Source: Pachypanchax playfairii
Lineage: Eukaryota > Chordata > Actinopteri > Cyprinodontiformes > Aplocheilidae
Direction: 5' to 3'
DNA length: 64,000 bases
Assembly: GCA_006937955.1 (NCBI GenBank)
Contig: SSNP01000010.1
Coordinates: 6,641,610-6,705,609 of the forward strand
The position numbers and the translations under genes were made by a program. This document shows positions 35,919-49,900 of the stretch, one piece after another. How positions within the stretch are numbered: the first letter of the stretch is position 1; each line of letters begins with the position of its first letter. A model generated the notes under the pieces. That model had not been told where the DNA came from and searched no databases. It worked only from the letters and a program-made list of their open reading frames with translations.

Positions 35919-36240
35919 TAGAGGGTTCTAGCTGTGGACAGGAAGGATCTCCTGTAGAGGGTTCTAGCTGTGGACAGGAAGGATCTCCTGTAGAGGGTTC
36001 TAGACAGGAAGGATCTCCTGTAGAGGGTTCTAGCTGTGGACAGGAAGGATCTCCTGTAGAGGGTTCTAGCTGTGGACAGGAAGGATCTCCTGTAGAGGGT
36101 TCTAGACAGGAAGGATCTCCTGTAGAGGGTTCTAGCTGTGGACAGGAAGGATCTCCTGTAGAGGGTTCTAGACAGGAAGGATCTCCTGTAGAGGGTTCTA
36201 GACAGGAAGGATCTCCTGTAGAGGGTTCTATCTGCGGATG
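35919..36240 (+). repeat. Minisatellite of alternating 36-bp and 30-bp units
   Basis: Nine complete units start at 35919, 35955, 35991, 36021, 36057, 36093, 36123, 36159 and 36189, followed by a diverged partial unit. Each begins TAGAGGGTTCTAG and ends ACAGGAAGGATCTCCTG. Long units carry an extra CTGTGG in the middle. The order is L-L-S-L-L-S-L-S-S, so an LLS triplet of 102 bp is itself duplicated. Units are otherwise essentially identical, implying recent expansion. Confidence 0.97.
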
Positions 36241-39200
36241 GGAATAATTTACTGATTTTTTTTGTTATTTTGCTGTTTTTTCTTTTTTAATTCGTCGTAG
36301 TTTTTAACATTTTATTGTCATTAATGGTTTAATTTTTGTTGTTATATTTTGTAAAATAACGGGCTTTAATATGAACTGGAAAAGATTGACTTTAGTTGGC
36401 AGCAGGTTTAATTGTTCAGTTACATTTTGTAATTATTTTATTTAACATGTCACATGTTCTCATTAATAAAATGATGTATTTGCCTGTAAAATATTTCCTT
36501 AATGTTAGTAAATGTATTATAGCTTAAATGAATAAACTGCAAATGTATTTGTTTGACATGTTCTGTGTCGGGCAACAGTTAAAATTTGTAAAACTTAGAA
36601 AATGTAATTTATTTTCAGGTCGGTTGAGTCGAGCTTAGTTTAATATTATTTATTATCTAATATTAATTTCTGTTATTAAAAGTAATCAACACTGAATATG
36701 TTTTGAACGGCAGGTCCCTGTGAACATGATCTGAACATGTTTTAGGCCTGATTTTTATTTTTTTTACAATCTTAAGCTCAGTCTCTAGGCTGTTTTTTCT
36801 TAAGTGCTTTTTTCCCACTTTCCTTTGAATCAACATACATTACATGAGTATCTGGGAAGAGAGGCCACATGTAGGAGGTTTTACACATGCAGATTGGAAG
36901 ACTCTGAGAAAGGCTGCACGTCTGTCAGACCCTTAAACAATAATCAATCACTTTTATATTTATGTTCAGCATCGAAGAGCATGAAAGAAGAAGAAAAGGG
37001 AAAGAGAGGGAGCTTAAGACGAGAACAAGCGGGTGAGTAAAAGCTCTTTTGGATCAAATACAAGGAAAGGCTTTTACACTTGAATTGGTAAATGCACAAA
37101 GCTCTTGTGTTTGTACAAAAGCTGATCTCATTTGCTGTGCATTGACTCATTTTACAGAACAGACATGAAATGAGCTGGACTGCACCTTTTACACCAAAAC
37201 CTGCATCAGTTTGGATGCAGGAACATTAGAGAAGAATTTAGAATAAACTTCAACAGCTGATTATTTCCAGTGAGTAAATAAACACACATAATGAAAATAC
37301 ACATATTTTGAAACATTTATCTGCTTTGAGGTTTCAATCAAATCAGAATTTGTTTAAAAAATCTTTAAAAGCATGAATATTTTTATCAGCTGATGACGGC
37401 CAACTGGCAGCAAATAGCAACTAAAAGCACGAAAGCTTTTTTTTTAAGTCACAGAGGAATCAGAACCTTCTTCTAACATCATGTTCCAACATTTAGGCTC
37501 ATCTAAAAACAAACAATCTCTGATCATATCGTTATAAAGACACTGTTTGGAAGTTATTGGAGTTTTACATTTATAGGCATTTTATAAAACTATATATCTG
37601 TTTCTCAGGTTTTTACAATAGACCTTGTACATTTAAAAGGAACACTGACTCAGAATAAATATCTTAAAGAGGAAAGTCAATGTTTACCCAGTGATGCAAA
37701 TGTTTCATTTTACAATGACAAGCAATAGTTCTGGGATAAATCCTAATAAAAACTGTCATTTTTAAATTATAATAAAATACTTTGAACTGTAATTTTTGTT
37801 TTATGTTAAAATTACTAGGCTAAATTAAATTGTTGTTTTTGCAATTATGGCTTTATGACTCATAGTCTCAGTATAATCCATATTCATTTGCATCTATCTC
37901 ACATCCTTATTCCAGTTTTTGATTTGGTTTCCTTACAGTCACACCTGAGCAGCACAATCTGTTTCTGTGTCCCTGCTTTTATTTCCATTTATTTATTATT
38001 TCTTGCCGAATATGTTTTTGACATAGAATTATGTTTTTCTCATCACTGCTCCTCTTTACACTGAAGAAATGTTCCTGCAGTAATAAGTTTGAGACTTTTG
38101 TGTATGTACAGAAAATAAATCTTTTGTTATTTTCTCGTTGTAAAGGTTTCTGCTTTTTGTGGGTTTTGGAAAGTGGGAGCTTCGGTTGAATTGCTACAAG
38201 GCTGAGGGGGCTATTTCTACAAACACAAATTGCCCTGTTTCAGTTGGTCTTGAATTTGTATTCTATTCTATTTGATTTTATTTTAGTAGTACTGAAGAGG
38301 CCTGTGGCCCTGCTACATAATGAGTACTTACTGTATATCATGAAGATGATCACTTGTTCTCAGTATTCTTTTGTAAAACATTTCTGTGGAATACACTGAA
38401 TAATCAGTTTAATTTTGAGGGGTTTATAACCTCTCAAATGCAGCAGAGATAAAGTGCATTCAGTAGTTTTTGTAGAATTTGTTTTTTTTTTTTTTTTAAT
38501 TTATCATCATTGTGTTTTATGTTTTACTGAATAAACATTGGCTGCTTCTGAACCAGCAGGATTGAGTCATCTGTAATTTACTTTTACATCCTACATCTTG
38601 TTTTTGAAAGTGCAAAGTGTCACAACTTAATTGCTGTGAATCATTTAAAATGTCAGTTTCAGTAATTACAGCATCTATTGTCCAATAAAGTGTTGAAGAC
38701 TTCCTACGTTACAGAGCGAGAGAGAACAATGAGATTATTATAAACATTCTTTCCATTTCTAGCAGATAAATTTATCCTCTCCAGGTCTTTGAATTATGTA
38801 AACACAAACTCGGGTAAATAAATACAGGTGACGCTTCACAGCTCATCCGTATTAATTCATCATACATTTTATTTATTTAACAAATAGAACGAGTTCAGAT
38901 CCAGTAAATGACAAACTGAGTCCACCTGATGATCCAACAGCTCAGTTTGAGTCTCTCACATGTTCTTAATCTACTTCCTCTTCTTTATAATGTCGCGTCA
39001 GTTCATTGAAATTTTCAGATATTCATCTCTGCACAGCTGTCTTTAGATCTCATCATTACTGACCTGTTTCCAGGCTTCCTCGTGTTTTACCTCGATATAC
39101 AGCATCTGTCTTATTGTTGCATGTTCATGCTGTAGTTTTTTATCAGATTTGTACACAGAGATGGAACAAGATACAGAGAGGGGACTCTGTGTACTTTATA

Positions 39201-39982
39201 GTGTCTATAATTACAGATCACACCGGGACCCAGACTCTCACCAGACAAAAATCCTCCCCCTCCCTGATCAATACACCACCAAGAAAGACAAAAGTGTTGG
39301 ATGCAGCCGTCTCAAATTCTTCATCACTTCTCTTCTCGTATTTTTGACGTCACCCAGCCCTCACCCAGCCCTCACCCTTCTTATTTTCCATCATCAACAC
39401 CCAGACTGTGCTGCTTCAAGCAGTATGTGTGCTCTTACTGTAGTGAAACATTACATGTTTAAAAGCTGGATCTCAGTCAAGGTACGAGGGTTTTGTGAGT
39501 CCTTTATCAGTATTTGCTTGTGATTGTGTATGTGAAAAGGTTTATGTGCGTATGGATCAGGATAGTAAACCCAGAATCAACAGCTCGACCTGGCTGTAGT
39601 GAGAGAGTGTGTAACCAGATCGGCTGTCTCAGTTCCTCATTAGTAGCCAGGCTGTGGACACCAGAGGCCTCAGAGAGGCTCATGCAGATGAGGAGAAACC
39701 TGAAGAGCTGTTCTGGGATCTGGGGTGGAGGGTGAGACGGCAGACCTGAACTGTGACAGCTCTGCTCTCTTTATCTGTATATTTACACCATCTGTGCTGA
39801 ACAGACCATCTCTGATAGACCTTCCTTCATCTGTTGTGTCTTATATTTGGACAATGAGTTTGTAGAAGGGGGGCGGGTCAGTCTCAGGTGCTTACATTTT
39901 AATTACTTTAGCGAACATGGCACACAGATTAGATTAATTAGAAATTAGAAAGATTAATATGTACTGCAGTGATACAAAACAC
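36241..39982. other. Intergenic AT-rich DNA
   Basis: No coding exon, RNA gene or transposon recognised. Short open frames here resemble no protein I know. Confidence 0.4.
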
Positions 39983-40062
39983 AATATCAAGAAATAACCA
40001 ATAAACAATTAAATTTAATCTATAGATTAAATTCTAGTGTTTACTGGTTATTTCTTGATATT
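39983..40062. repeat. 80-bp near-perfect palindrome
   Basis: Two 40-base arms meet at the centre of AATCTATAGATT with no spacer and match at 36 of 40 positions. It is AT-rich and begins and ends AATATCAAGAAATAACC / its complement. It could extrude a cruciform, or be the fused ends of a small transposon. Confidence 0.85.
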
Positions 40063-43000
40063 TAGGCCTCAAAAGAAAAAGTTAGGTTGTACATTCACAA
40101 TATGTTATTTTTGACTGAGTCCTAATGAAGCAACATTAAAACAGATGTTTTATTTATAACTACAAACGATAAACGTCTCAGTTTGTCTGTTCTTTCATTC
40201 CTAGATGGAAAAAACTTCCCGCGTGTCACCAGACTAAGAAACCGGTTAAAGATAATGGATTTCTTCACTTTTCTTCATCTTTTTCCTCCAAACGTCAGCA
40301 GCTACATCTCATATCCATGTTTAGAAACAACTGCTCTCCATTATCCTGATTGAAAAATAAAAGTAAAGAGCACTTTATTCAGAATACGTTAAACCTTCTG
40401 TTTATCTTCTGCTCGCTGGTTCATCCAGAAGTAGCAAAGACAAAATAAAGTTGACTTTATTTTTCTCATTAAACATCTGTTCATTGTCTTTTCAGAACTA
40501 CTGAGTTCAGCAACATGCACGCGTGCAAAAACTCATGCAACCCATACAAAACCAGACATGCACACACATAAAACCAGTGTACAAAGTGAAATCAGGATGA
40601 TTCATATGCTCAATTATTTTTATGGCTCTCAACATAAACTTCCCAGAAGCATTGAAATCGTTCATAATGTTAGCAGTGATTCAGCACATCCAGGTCCACT
40701 CACACTGAAGAGCTTTATGGAATATGCTTTATGCATCGCAAGAAAAAAAGTTAATAATCCAACAAAATAGGAAGCAGGAACATGATAATTGTGTGCCGCT
40801 CTCATGCCATAAGTTCTTAGTGGAACATAAAGTACAAATACAGCTAAAGAATCAGACAAATGAAAACAAACAGATTCAAACAAACTCGTTAAAGATCAGA
40901 CTTTCAGTTTCTTTTGGCTTGAGACTTTTTATCGTTTACCTGTTCAGTTTATTTATTTTTTAAGCACAAACCACACAAAGTGGTATAACTGTTGATCTGA
41001 TGATGTAAGTATCAATCAGAACGTCTTTAAAGGTTTTAATAAACTCTGTCAGCTGTGAGGGATACAGATACCTGAGCAGTTAAAACAAAATGACCTTAAA
41101 CAAGTTGTTTATCCTGATTTTAGTTACATTTAGATGTGAATCTGATCCAGTGCAGTCGACTGCAAAAAGGAAATTTTAGGATCAGAGAAATCAATTGTGT
41201 TTGTTTTGAGTTCTTTGGTCTGATGTTATTTTTCTGAAAATATCTAAGAGAAATGTGAGTTTGATGTTGAATAAAATCACCTCTAGAATCAGTTTATATG
41301 TTGGAAATCCACCAGTTGATGCTCAAAATACTGGAATGAGAAGTTTTGCAGAAACTTCAAATGTATTTCATCAACTAAGTGTTTTTATCTCTGGAGCTGG
41401 CAACGTCTCCATTTGGATAAGAAGAGAGACGGTCCTGAGACTGCAGGCTGCTAATGGTTTAACTGTTCAGACCAAGAACACACCAACCAGCAACCCTTGG
41501 GCAACACATTAATTTATCTCAACCAGATGCCTCCTTTTGTTTGGCCACTCTTTTAGACAAAGACTTGCTCCAGCCTGTTGGCCTGCAGAGCAAACATCTA
41601 GGAGAGAGGTTGTAAAGCTGCCACTTTTTACAGGATGGATGGAGATTGGTCGCACGCTGGGAGAGGTGACCCCCCCGAGACGCCTGCAGGTTTTACAGTA
41701 AATTAAGGATGGATGGTCTGAAAGGTTAAAACTGAACTCTGGCTGAAACCTTTTGGGATCAGTAACAGAAACACATACAGTTCAAAATATAAATATATTA
41801 AAATAGTGACAACATTTGTTATCTGACAAAAGACTGTTGGTTCTGAGTCCAGTAAAAACAATGTAGGTGTTTTTATGTTGATCTGTAGTTTGCTACAAAA
41901 TGCTGTTGAGTTTAGTCTTTAGCGAGCTTTATTTCAACTTGAATAACCTTTAATGTAAAAAAAAAAAAAACATTCCTCCGATTAAATTTGAGCTGTTCGA
42001 ATGTACAGAATTTATTAACAATCTGATTTGTCGGAGGTGAGTTAGCGACTGAAGTTGCCTGTTAATCATTTATTAATGCCTTCTTGATGTTGGCAGACTT
42101 TTATAAAACATGGCGACACCTGCGAGCCGTTTAAAATGATTCTTGTGAAAACAAGGTAGTTTAAAATGTGTTTAAAATGAGGAACTGACTGGTGACGGCT
42201 CTGAACCGTTAGTTCTGAAACTGTTTCAGTCTCAGAAGAGCCTTGAAGGATCTAATCATCACATGTTGGTGTCTAATTCCAACAGGGTAAATTTAGAGAT
42301 CCTCATGAGTTTGAGCCTCACTTGTTTTGGTGTTGCACAAAAGAACCACCACAGTACTGTTCTGACATATTGGTTGGTCCTGTTAAAAGTTTTTCCTGGT
42401 CATGAAAGTGCCACATTTTTCTGCCTTTCACAAAAACACTTAAGAAGGTGGTCACACAGTGGACCACAGTTTGAGACAAAACTTGTATAAAACCTTTTTT
42501 TGGTTCCCGAGGGAACCGTTAAATGACCTCAAATGCCACTCGAGTCAGTGCCAGGTAGGGCTGAAAAATAAAAGTAAAAACTAAAAATCCAGTGGTAAGA
42601 CGGGAACCCTCCAGACTCCTGCACATGCTTCTCTCTGCTTGACGGAACATACAATCTAAAAAAGGAAGAAAAAACACAACGAACAAAACTAACTGCTTTT
42701 CACACAAAACACACAGTTCTAGTTGTATTCTTGGTGATGCAGGCACCATATTTTGCAAGAAAAACAGCACATTCACCGCAAAATGTAACATCTCTTACAC
42801 ATTCATACAATATTCTTGGATTTGTTTCAGCAGTCATTAGTTTTCATCTCGCTGAGAAGTGAAATGGATAAATCAAGACATGGTTTGTGTCAAACTACAG
42901 AATCAGAACCACATGTTACGTTTGTAACTCAAAGTAAGAGACATGGATGACAGACAGTGTCCTCTTTTTACACAGTTTATTTAAAGGTACAGTATGTAAG

Positions 43001-43740
43001 AATGTTCCAGTGAAATACTCACCCAACAGTTTAATGTCCCACCGATGTTGAAAAGAAAGTCACATTGTAACAGATCTCAGTCGGCTGGGTGGTCGCTAGT
43101 TTCTATCATTTTAAAAACATTTACTGACTGACAGGACAAGGCGAGGGAGTGATACTGATACAAACCTAATCATAGAAAATAAAACATCAGAACTCCTAAA
43201 ACAGAACCTGAGCTCCAGATGTGGTGAGACATGGGACAAACCAGAGACAGACAGGACGATACACCACAAATTTATTTATCAGCTGCTGAGAGTAGCTTCC
43301 TCTTTAACAGACTGGGGAGTGACTCGGACCTTCAAACATACAGAGGAGCACAAAAATCCGTCAATTGATCCGTCAATTTAAATGTACTATCTCCATGTCC
43401 ACCAAACAGGACAAAATGAGGCATAGAAAGACAGAAATGCAGTTTTAGGTTCCAATATAATTGATTTTTGGTGAAATATTTGAGCAGTTGCATGTCTTGT
43501 TTGTCCTGGTGTCATGTTTTCATGTTTACCTGGTTCTTATTAACCTCTGCGGTGACAGCTGATTGTAGCCATGACCTGTGTCACTCAGCTACTCTCTGTG
43601 GATCAGGAATAACAGACCCAGTCCCGCAACTTGACCCAGACAGATCAATGACAGGTTCAGGCCACCGTCATCACAGATTACACGCTGTCACTCAATGAGC
43701 ACGAGCAGCAACAGATGCTATTTGTATGGAAGCTGCAAGT
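40063..43740. other. Intergenic AT-rich DNA
   Basis: No exon recognised. A stretch at about 42975-43000 (AAAGGTACAGTATGTAAGAATG) resembles the start of a common fish repeat, but its other end was not found. Confidence 0.35.
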
Positions 43741-44135
43741 ACAACCCCAATTCCAAAAAATGTTGGATGCTGTGTTTAATTTAAATTAAAACAGTTCCAG
43801 CATTTTATGGCTGGATTGTTTTTTCTTTCTTTCCTGATGCTCCAAATGTTTTCTGTTAGTGAAAGATCTGGACTGCTGGCAGGTCAGTTCAGCACCTGGA
43901 CTCTTCTCCTGAGAAGTCATGCTGTTGTGAAGGAAGCCTCTGTTTCAGCTGTTCTCAGACGTGTTGCTGCATAAAATTAAAAAGAGCTAATATTTTCTAT
44001 AGAGTGGTAAATTATCTCAGTTTCAACATCTAATATATATATAATGAATGTTCTTTTGGGAACTTTGCAAATCAATGAACTCTCTTTCTATTAGCATTTC
44101 ACACAGAGTTACAACTGTTTTGGAATCGGAGCTGT
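43741..44135. mobile_element. Internally deleted hAT-type non-autonomous transposon
   Basis: Left end ACAACCCCAATTCCAAAAA and right end (reverse complement) ACAGCTCCGATTCCAAAAC match at 15 of 19 positions. Interior sequence GATCTGGACTGCTGGCAGG...CAGTTCAGCACC is familiar from abundant fish hAT elements. At 395 bp it is far shorter than an autonomous element. No matching 8-bp target duplication is visible, so the insertion is old. Confidence 0.65.
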
Positions 44136-46110
44136 AAGATAGTGTGTATATTCTATGTTTCTGTAAAATAGTCAGAAAAAGATTTTGGTTGTTTAACTGG
44201 TGAGAAGATGTGTCAGATTGATCGATAGTGATGATTCAGCAGCTGCCAAAAACCTTCTTTGTCACCTCTGAACAAATCCTCCACATACATGGACCATTAC
44301 AGTCTGCTCTTCTGAGTTTTTCCTGAAAAGGGCCCGTTGTCTTTAAAAGCACCCCCCCACCCCCCTCCTCCCCTTCTCCGCGCGCACGCACACACACACA
44401 CACACACACAAAGGAGCAGAGAGAGAGATAAACAACTCACATAGATGCACTCACACCTGTTAGGCTGCTCTAACGAGATGAAATTCTGCTCATCTCTAAT
44501 TAACACAAAGTTTCTTAAACTTGCTGTACAGTTTCTTTAGTTTTATGAACCTTTTCTTAAATTCTCATTTAAGTTAATCTCAGGGATTAAAATTACAACT
44601 AAATAAATTTTTCATTGGGTATGTTTTCAAGATTTTGGTTTAGTCCATGTGACCTTTAATTAGGTGGTAAGTTTATATCCAAATTAGCTTGTTTTTGTCA
44701 TTTCAAGCGCAAGTTGTTTGTGTCAAACTCTTAAAAACAGTGTTGAATCAAAGTCCATCTGAAATAACATGATGCTTTACTGTGTGTGGCTTTCTGTTCA
44801 TCTTATTGGACCAGTAGTTTATTACGTGGAGAGAATCAAGTCAGTTTTCATTTTCAAGAGAGAAACACTCAGCTGATAAATTTAACAAAAACCAAACAAC
44901 CAAATCATGAGAATATAGAAAGGTTTTAATGCATTTTTGCTTGTTTAAAATATTCCATATGAAACTTCTTGAAAGAAAAACTATGAACTCAAATATACAG
45001 AGTGAAAAGTGACGATATCTTTAAATAAAGAAACATACAGACTCTGTTTTTCAACCTTTTGTGTTTGAACTAAAGTCATTTAAAGCACTTTCAGTCAGAT
45101 AGGAATACATTTAAAAACTAAAGAAGAAACTCCAATAACTGTTTTTTCTTGTGTTCTGTTAAATCCTGCCTTTAGATTTTTTTCATATCACTTTAATTTT
45201 TTTAAATGTCAGTGTTTGTTTTTTTAAATAATGCACAGTTGTCTTCCGCATGACTCCAAACTTTAAAATGGAACCAGTTGGAAACAATCTGTGAAGAATG
45301 TTTCATCTGTGATTTACAGTTTTGTTCTGGTGACTTCAAACACACTGAAGAGAGATTAAGTCTAAACATGATGTCTGTAATTAAACACCAGCTAAAAGTC
45401 TGAGGCCCAGATTATACAGCTGACTGGATTATAAACAGATTATCATGTAGTTACATGTTTTCAAGCAGGTTTTCTGTAGAAGATGTTTGAATGTTCTTTT
45501 AAAAAGTGGCTCTTTACTTATGTTTTAAAAACAGAGACCAGATCTGCACTGAATGTTAGTGTTTTGCTGTGGAGATGTGTGTTAAATTTAAAGTTCTGTT
45601 TTATGGATTTTGTTTTCTAGAACTTTTCCTGTATGTGGGTTTCAGCAGATATTGTTTTTTTGCACTCTATCTGGTGCAAATAGTGAATATCGTTGTGGCA
45701 CTGGGGTGTTTTTCATCACTTTGTATGAAACAAAATAAAATGTAACAGAAAGGTAATGAGAATTATGAAATCAGTCTTTGTGTTCATAGAAACCAGGTGG
45801 CGTTATATGTTTGCAATAAATACAAAATACATATCTCTAAATAATTTATAAATATCTTTATTACACCTAATCTTTCTGAAATAGCAAAATATGTTGATAT
45901 TTTATTCAACTTTTCCCAGTTCTTCATTTTGTGAAACTCTTATTTTGTTAACAGACAAAGTTTTTGAAGTGAACTTTATTTTTAATAGAATCTTACATTA
46001 ACTGTTAGACGTGTTCATTTCCATTGTTTGTCCCAGCACATTGTTTTCACTCAGAAATACGTATTAAATGAGACTATTGTTTAGATTATTGTTGTTTTTA
46101 ATTTCTTTGT
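44136..46110. other. Intergenic AT-rich DNA
   Basis: Nothing supported other than the C-rich/CA tract at 44351-44410. Confidence 0.4.
44351..44410 (+). repeat. C-rich tract joined to CG/CA dinucleotide repeat
   Basis: A polypyrimidine C-run is followed by CGCGCGCACG and about ten CA units. Alternating purine-pyrimidine sequence of this type can form left-handed DNA. Confidence 0.9.
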
Positions 46111-46990
46111 ATTTTTATGATCTCAGATCATAAAAACTGTGCAAGAGCAGAAAACATGAACGCTCCCTAAAGACGGAGCGGAGGAGGAAAAGGGGGAGAT
46201 GGTGAACGTACTGGGGAGAGAGACAACAGGAGAGAAAAAAGCAAAGAAAAAGTGTTGTAGTGAGCAGAGCAGAGCAGAGACGATGATTTGTGACTCTCTC
46301 CTGTGTGCTAGCATTACTCGAATGGCCCTCCAGGGCAGCATGAAAAGCCTCTTGATTGTTCGGAGTGGTAACTGGAGCTCCCAGCTTCTTGTCATGATAG
46401 ATTTATTTACATTTCAGCGCCTGAGCCCCACTCTGGAAAAAATGATACAAGGCAGTAGGGCATCGATGTTTTGTTGTTACGATGATCTTCCAGCTCGTCT
46501 CTATTGTTTCATGAGGATGACTTAATGCTGCGTGATGCACTAGTTGTTTTTTGGCTGCACACAGGTTAGCTGTTAAATCCAGGACACTTAATCTACAGCT
46601 GATATTTTTAATGCTTGAACAAATGTCACTGAAAGTCTAAGAGTCTTTTTCTCTCTAATTAACTTTAACTAACACTTAATCAATGACTTTTTAATGAACA
46701 TGATTGCATTATCGTGTCTGACTGAGCGCCCTACACTTCTCGGTTGTGATTAGTTTTAAATCTTTCCAAAAAGCTCGGCCATCACTTTGTTTTAAAAGGC
46801 TTTGAGACATGCAGAGAACCCCCGCTGAGCCAAATATTAGGCAAATGTATAATCTAAATGATAAATGGTCCTCAAGGATTTAATTTGCACCTGCTCTGTA
46901 ATTATTACAAATTAGCCAGTGAATGCCACATTCTCTCACTGCTTTCGGAGGGTATTTCTGACTGTGTTGCTGCTTTTTTTTCATCAAAGC
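46111..46990. other. Possible conserved non-coding element (untested)
   Basis: Non-repetitive, balanced sequence within AT-rich surroundings, including an open 108-codon frame (46199-46525) resembling no known protein. Its texture is like that of developmental enhancers near neural genes. This is a compositional impression only. Confidence 0.2.
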
Positions 46991-49900
46991 GCTGCTTGCT
47001 TAACCGTAACACATGGAAGACCAGATCAATTTGAAATCATTCACGTTTTTCAGACAGTCAGGGGAAACACAGCGGAACCTTTAAAACCAGTGACCTTTCT
47101 CTCTGGATGCTGGTAAGTGACACACATCGACCAAGTGTTGGTCAGCAGGAGGAGAATCAAGAGTTTATGAGCTGCTGATCCAAAAAAGAAAAAGGCTAAA
47201 AGAGGAAAATGAAGCCCACTCAGAACAATGAGAGTTTTAGCTCTGAGTCACATTTACTGACACATTTCACAAATATACGAGTTTTAGTCAAGTAAAGGTG
47301 TTGACATGAAGGAGAAGAAAAGAGTTCAAACAGATTGTGTGTGCCGTTGCTGGATGAAAGAGGGAAAGTAAAAACAAAAAGTCAACACTGCTTCAGCGTC
47401 CACTAAAGACAGAACCGTGCGTGAGTGTAGAAATTTAAAGAACTAACAGGATAAACTTGAAAATAAAAGACGTCCAGCTTATTTCTATAAAACTACCTCC
47501 TTATTTAATGTTTAATAGTAAAAGTAGAGACTTAATTTACTCAATATGATATTTGATTTTTGTTTATTCATGACGTAACACAACACAAAGCTCATCAGTT
47601 CCAGTGAATTTAAATCATCTCAGACGCTGTTTGTCGACTCGTTGATGCTCGTTTGTGTTTCTCTAACAACTAATGTTACTTTATAATTCATAATTTATAT
47701 TTCTGAGTACAATACAGCTGTAATTTCTAATATATTTACTTTAGTAAAACTTTTGAAGACATATTTATGTGAAAAAATCCTTCAAGATAAAATGAATAAT
47801 TTGTGTATTAATAGAAACTAAACTGAGAAGTAACAAAATGCAGGTGATCAAACAAACCACACGGCTGTACGACCACAGAATAAAACCTGAAAACACTCAT
47901 TTTCAAAAAAAACATTTAGAAGTAAAGCTTTCTTATTATTTTTTTCTTGTTTATTTTGAATTACACTGAATAAAAATCATTTTAATGTTTCCTGTAAAAT
48001 GATTATTTACCTGAGATACTATTTGCAGCTTGTGTCTCGGACTAAATCATTTTCCAAAATAAAGGGGCGACAGCAGAAGCAGCATCTCCCTGCAGCCGAC
48101 AGAGATCCACAAGCAGACGGCTCTCAGTCTTAAGTGGAAGAGCAGCAGCCTCTCTCCCACTTAGGATAGTGGGCTATTTAGCCTGACAGCCATTAAATAT
48201 GAATTAAAAACCACACAGGCCTCTTTGCCTTTGAAAATGTCATTACATATCTTTATGGCAGCTGATTGTTGAATAAGCAGTTTGCAGGGCTCCCCTGGGG
48301 GTGAAGCTGAGGATGGGAGTGGATGGAAGTGAAGGAAGTGGATGGAGGGGAGGAAGCAGAGGAGATAGTAGGATGGGACAGGGGGACAGACGAGTGGACG
48401 ACTGATTTGAGTGGAGGAGTGGGATGTGGGGGGTAGAACAAAAACAGAGAGAGTTTGGATGGCAACATGTACACATGGAGGATGAAGAGAGAGAGAGTGG
48501 AAGAATAACGAACAAGCAGGTCTGCTATAACGGAAAAGGCCTAATAGCAGCTAAAATGGAATCTACATTACTGGTCCTAACTGAGTGCAGTACTTCAGGG
48601 GCCGGGTCCCGAAAGGAGCAAATAATAGCGCTGGCTTGAAGTGGTGCTTCAGTTTCTCTCCAGTAGATGAGGGAGATGTGTAGGGGGATATTAGATTGAT
48701 GGGGGAAGGGAATACTTCACACAGATACTGGCTTTCTTAGTATTTTCAAGGTTGTTAAAAATAATCAAAAAAGGAAAAAAGGTCAGCGTGTGCTGGGTGA
48801 CTCACTTTATTGGTTAATGTTTATGGCTTGGCCTGGAAGCTCAAATTGTCAGACTGTAATTACCCAAGCTGCACCTCTAAATAGTGATGCTATTGTTGAA
48901 ATATATAAAGACTTTACCATCGCTCTGTTTGTTCTCCAATACATCATTTGTTGCTTTAATAAAGCTAATTTCACTGAAATGTATCTGATATAGACACACA
49001 CAATATACATTAATGATGTTATTTTCACCGACGCACTCATGTTTGACCTACAAAATAAAAGCTTCAGTAGGGAACCGACTGAAAGGAGAAAAATGACCAT
49101 TATACATTCTTTATATGCGACACTATAATATTCATTCAAATGCCTCCTGCCACACTGTGAATTCAACAAAAGAGCCGTACAAAAGTACTGTAAGGTGGCA
49201 ATTGTTGCTCCCTGGAGGAGTGATTTTTTTTTTAAAACCGCTCTACGGTTTGACTTACTTTGCTGCAGGGCTCATTGTTTTTGAAGGTAACTGAAGAAAA
49301 TCACAGATTTCTGCTCTTCTGAAAAAAGAAACACTTTTTTTACTGCTGTTTTGATTTTAATATTATCTCTTGATTTTAGTTTAGAACGTGTTTCATAGAA
49401 CATGAAGTGGAATGACCAAAATCACTACAGCATGTCCTCAAACCAAGAAAACAAATAAATATTAAAAAATATGATTCCAGCTTGATTTAGTAGAAGTAGA
49501 ACTTTAATTGTGTGCTGAAAAGGTTAATGATTTAAAAATGATAAAACTAAAAAGGTCAAACGACAAAACATGTGATGATTGTTTTGGGAGGATCGGTGGT
49601 CATGTTCAGAATTTATTTGTCTTTTTAGAGATTCCTATAAATATTTCTTACATTTGATAAATTTTGGATAAATTTGGCCACTGATGAGTTTTTGACAGAA
49701 AATTTTAAACTCATATTCAAAACCACTCTCATCAAGTTTTACTGCTACAGATGTGCTAACCACCAATTTGTTAGATATTTAAAGAAAAACTCTTTTATCC
49801 TCCTGTAGTTGTGTTAATAAGTTTCCTTACATCATGCGCGTTCACTTTGTCCTAAATTTTGCACAAAACACTAAAGAAACAGTCACCAGGTAAAAGAGCA

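Noticed and set aside
42975..43400. Possible MITE beginning AAAGGTACAGTATGTAAG
   Set aside because: No matching inverted end could be found, so limits and identity are unsupported.
46199..46525. 108-codon open frame
   Set aside because: No similarity to any protein I know, no splice context. Treated as possible non-coding element.
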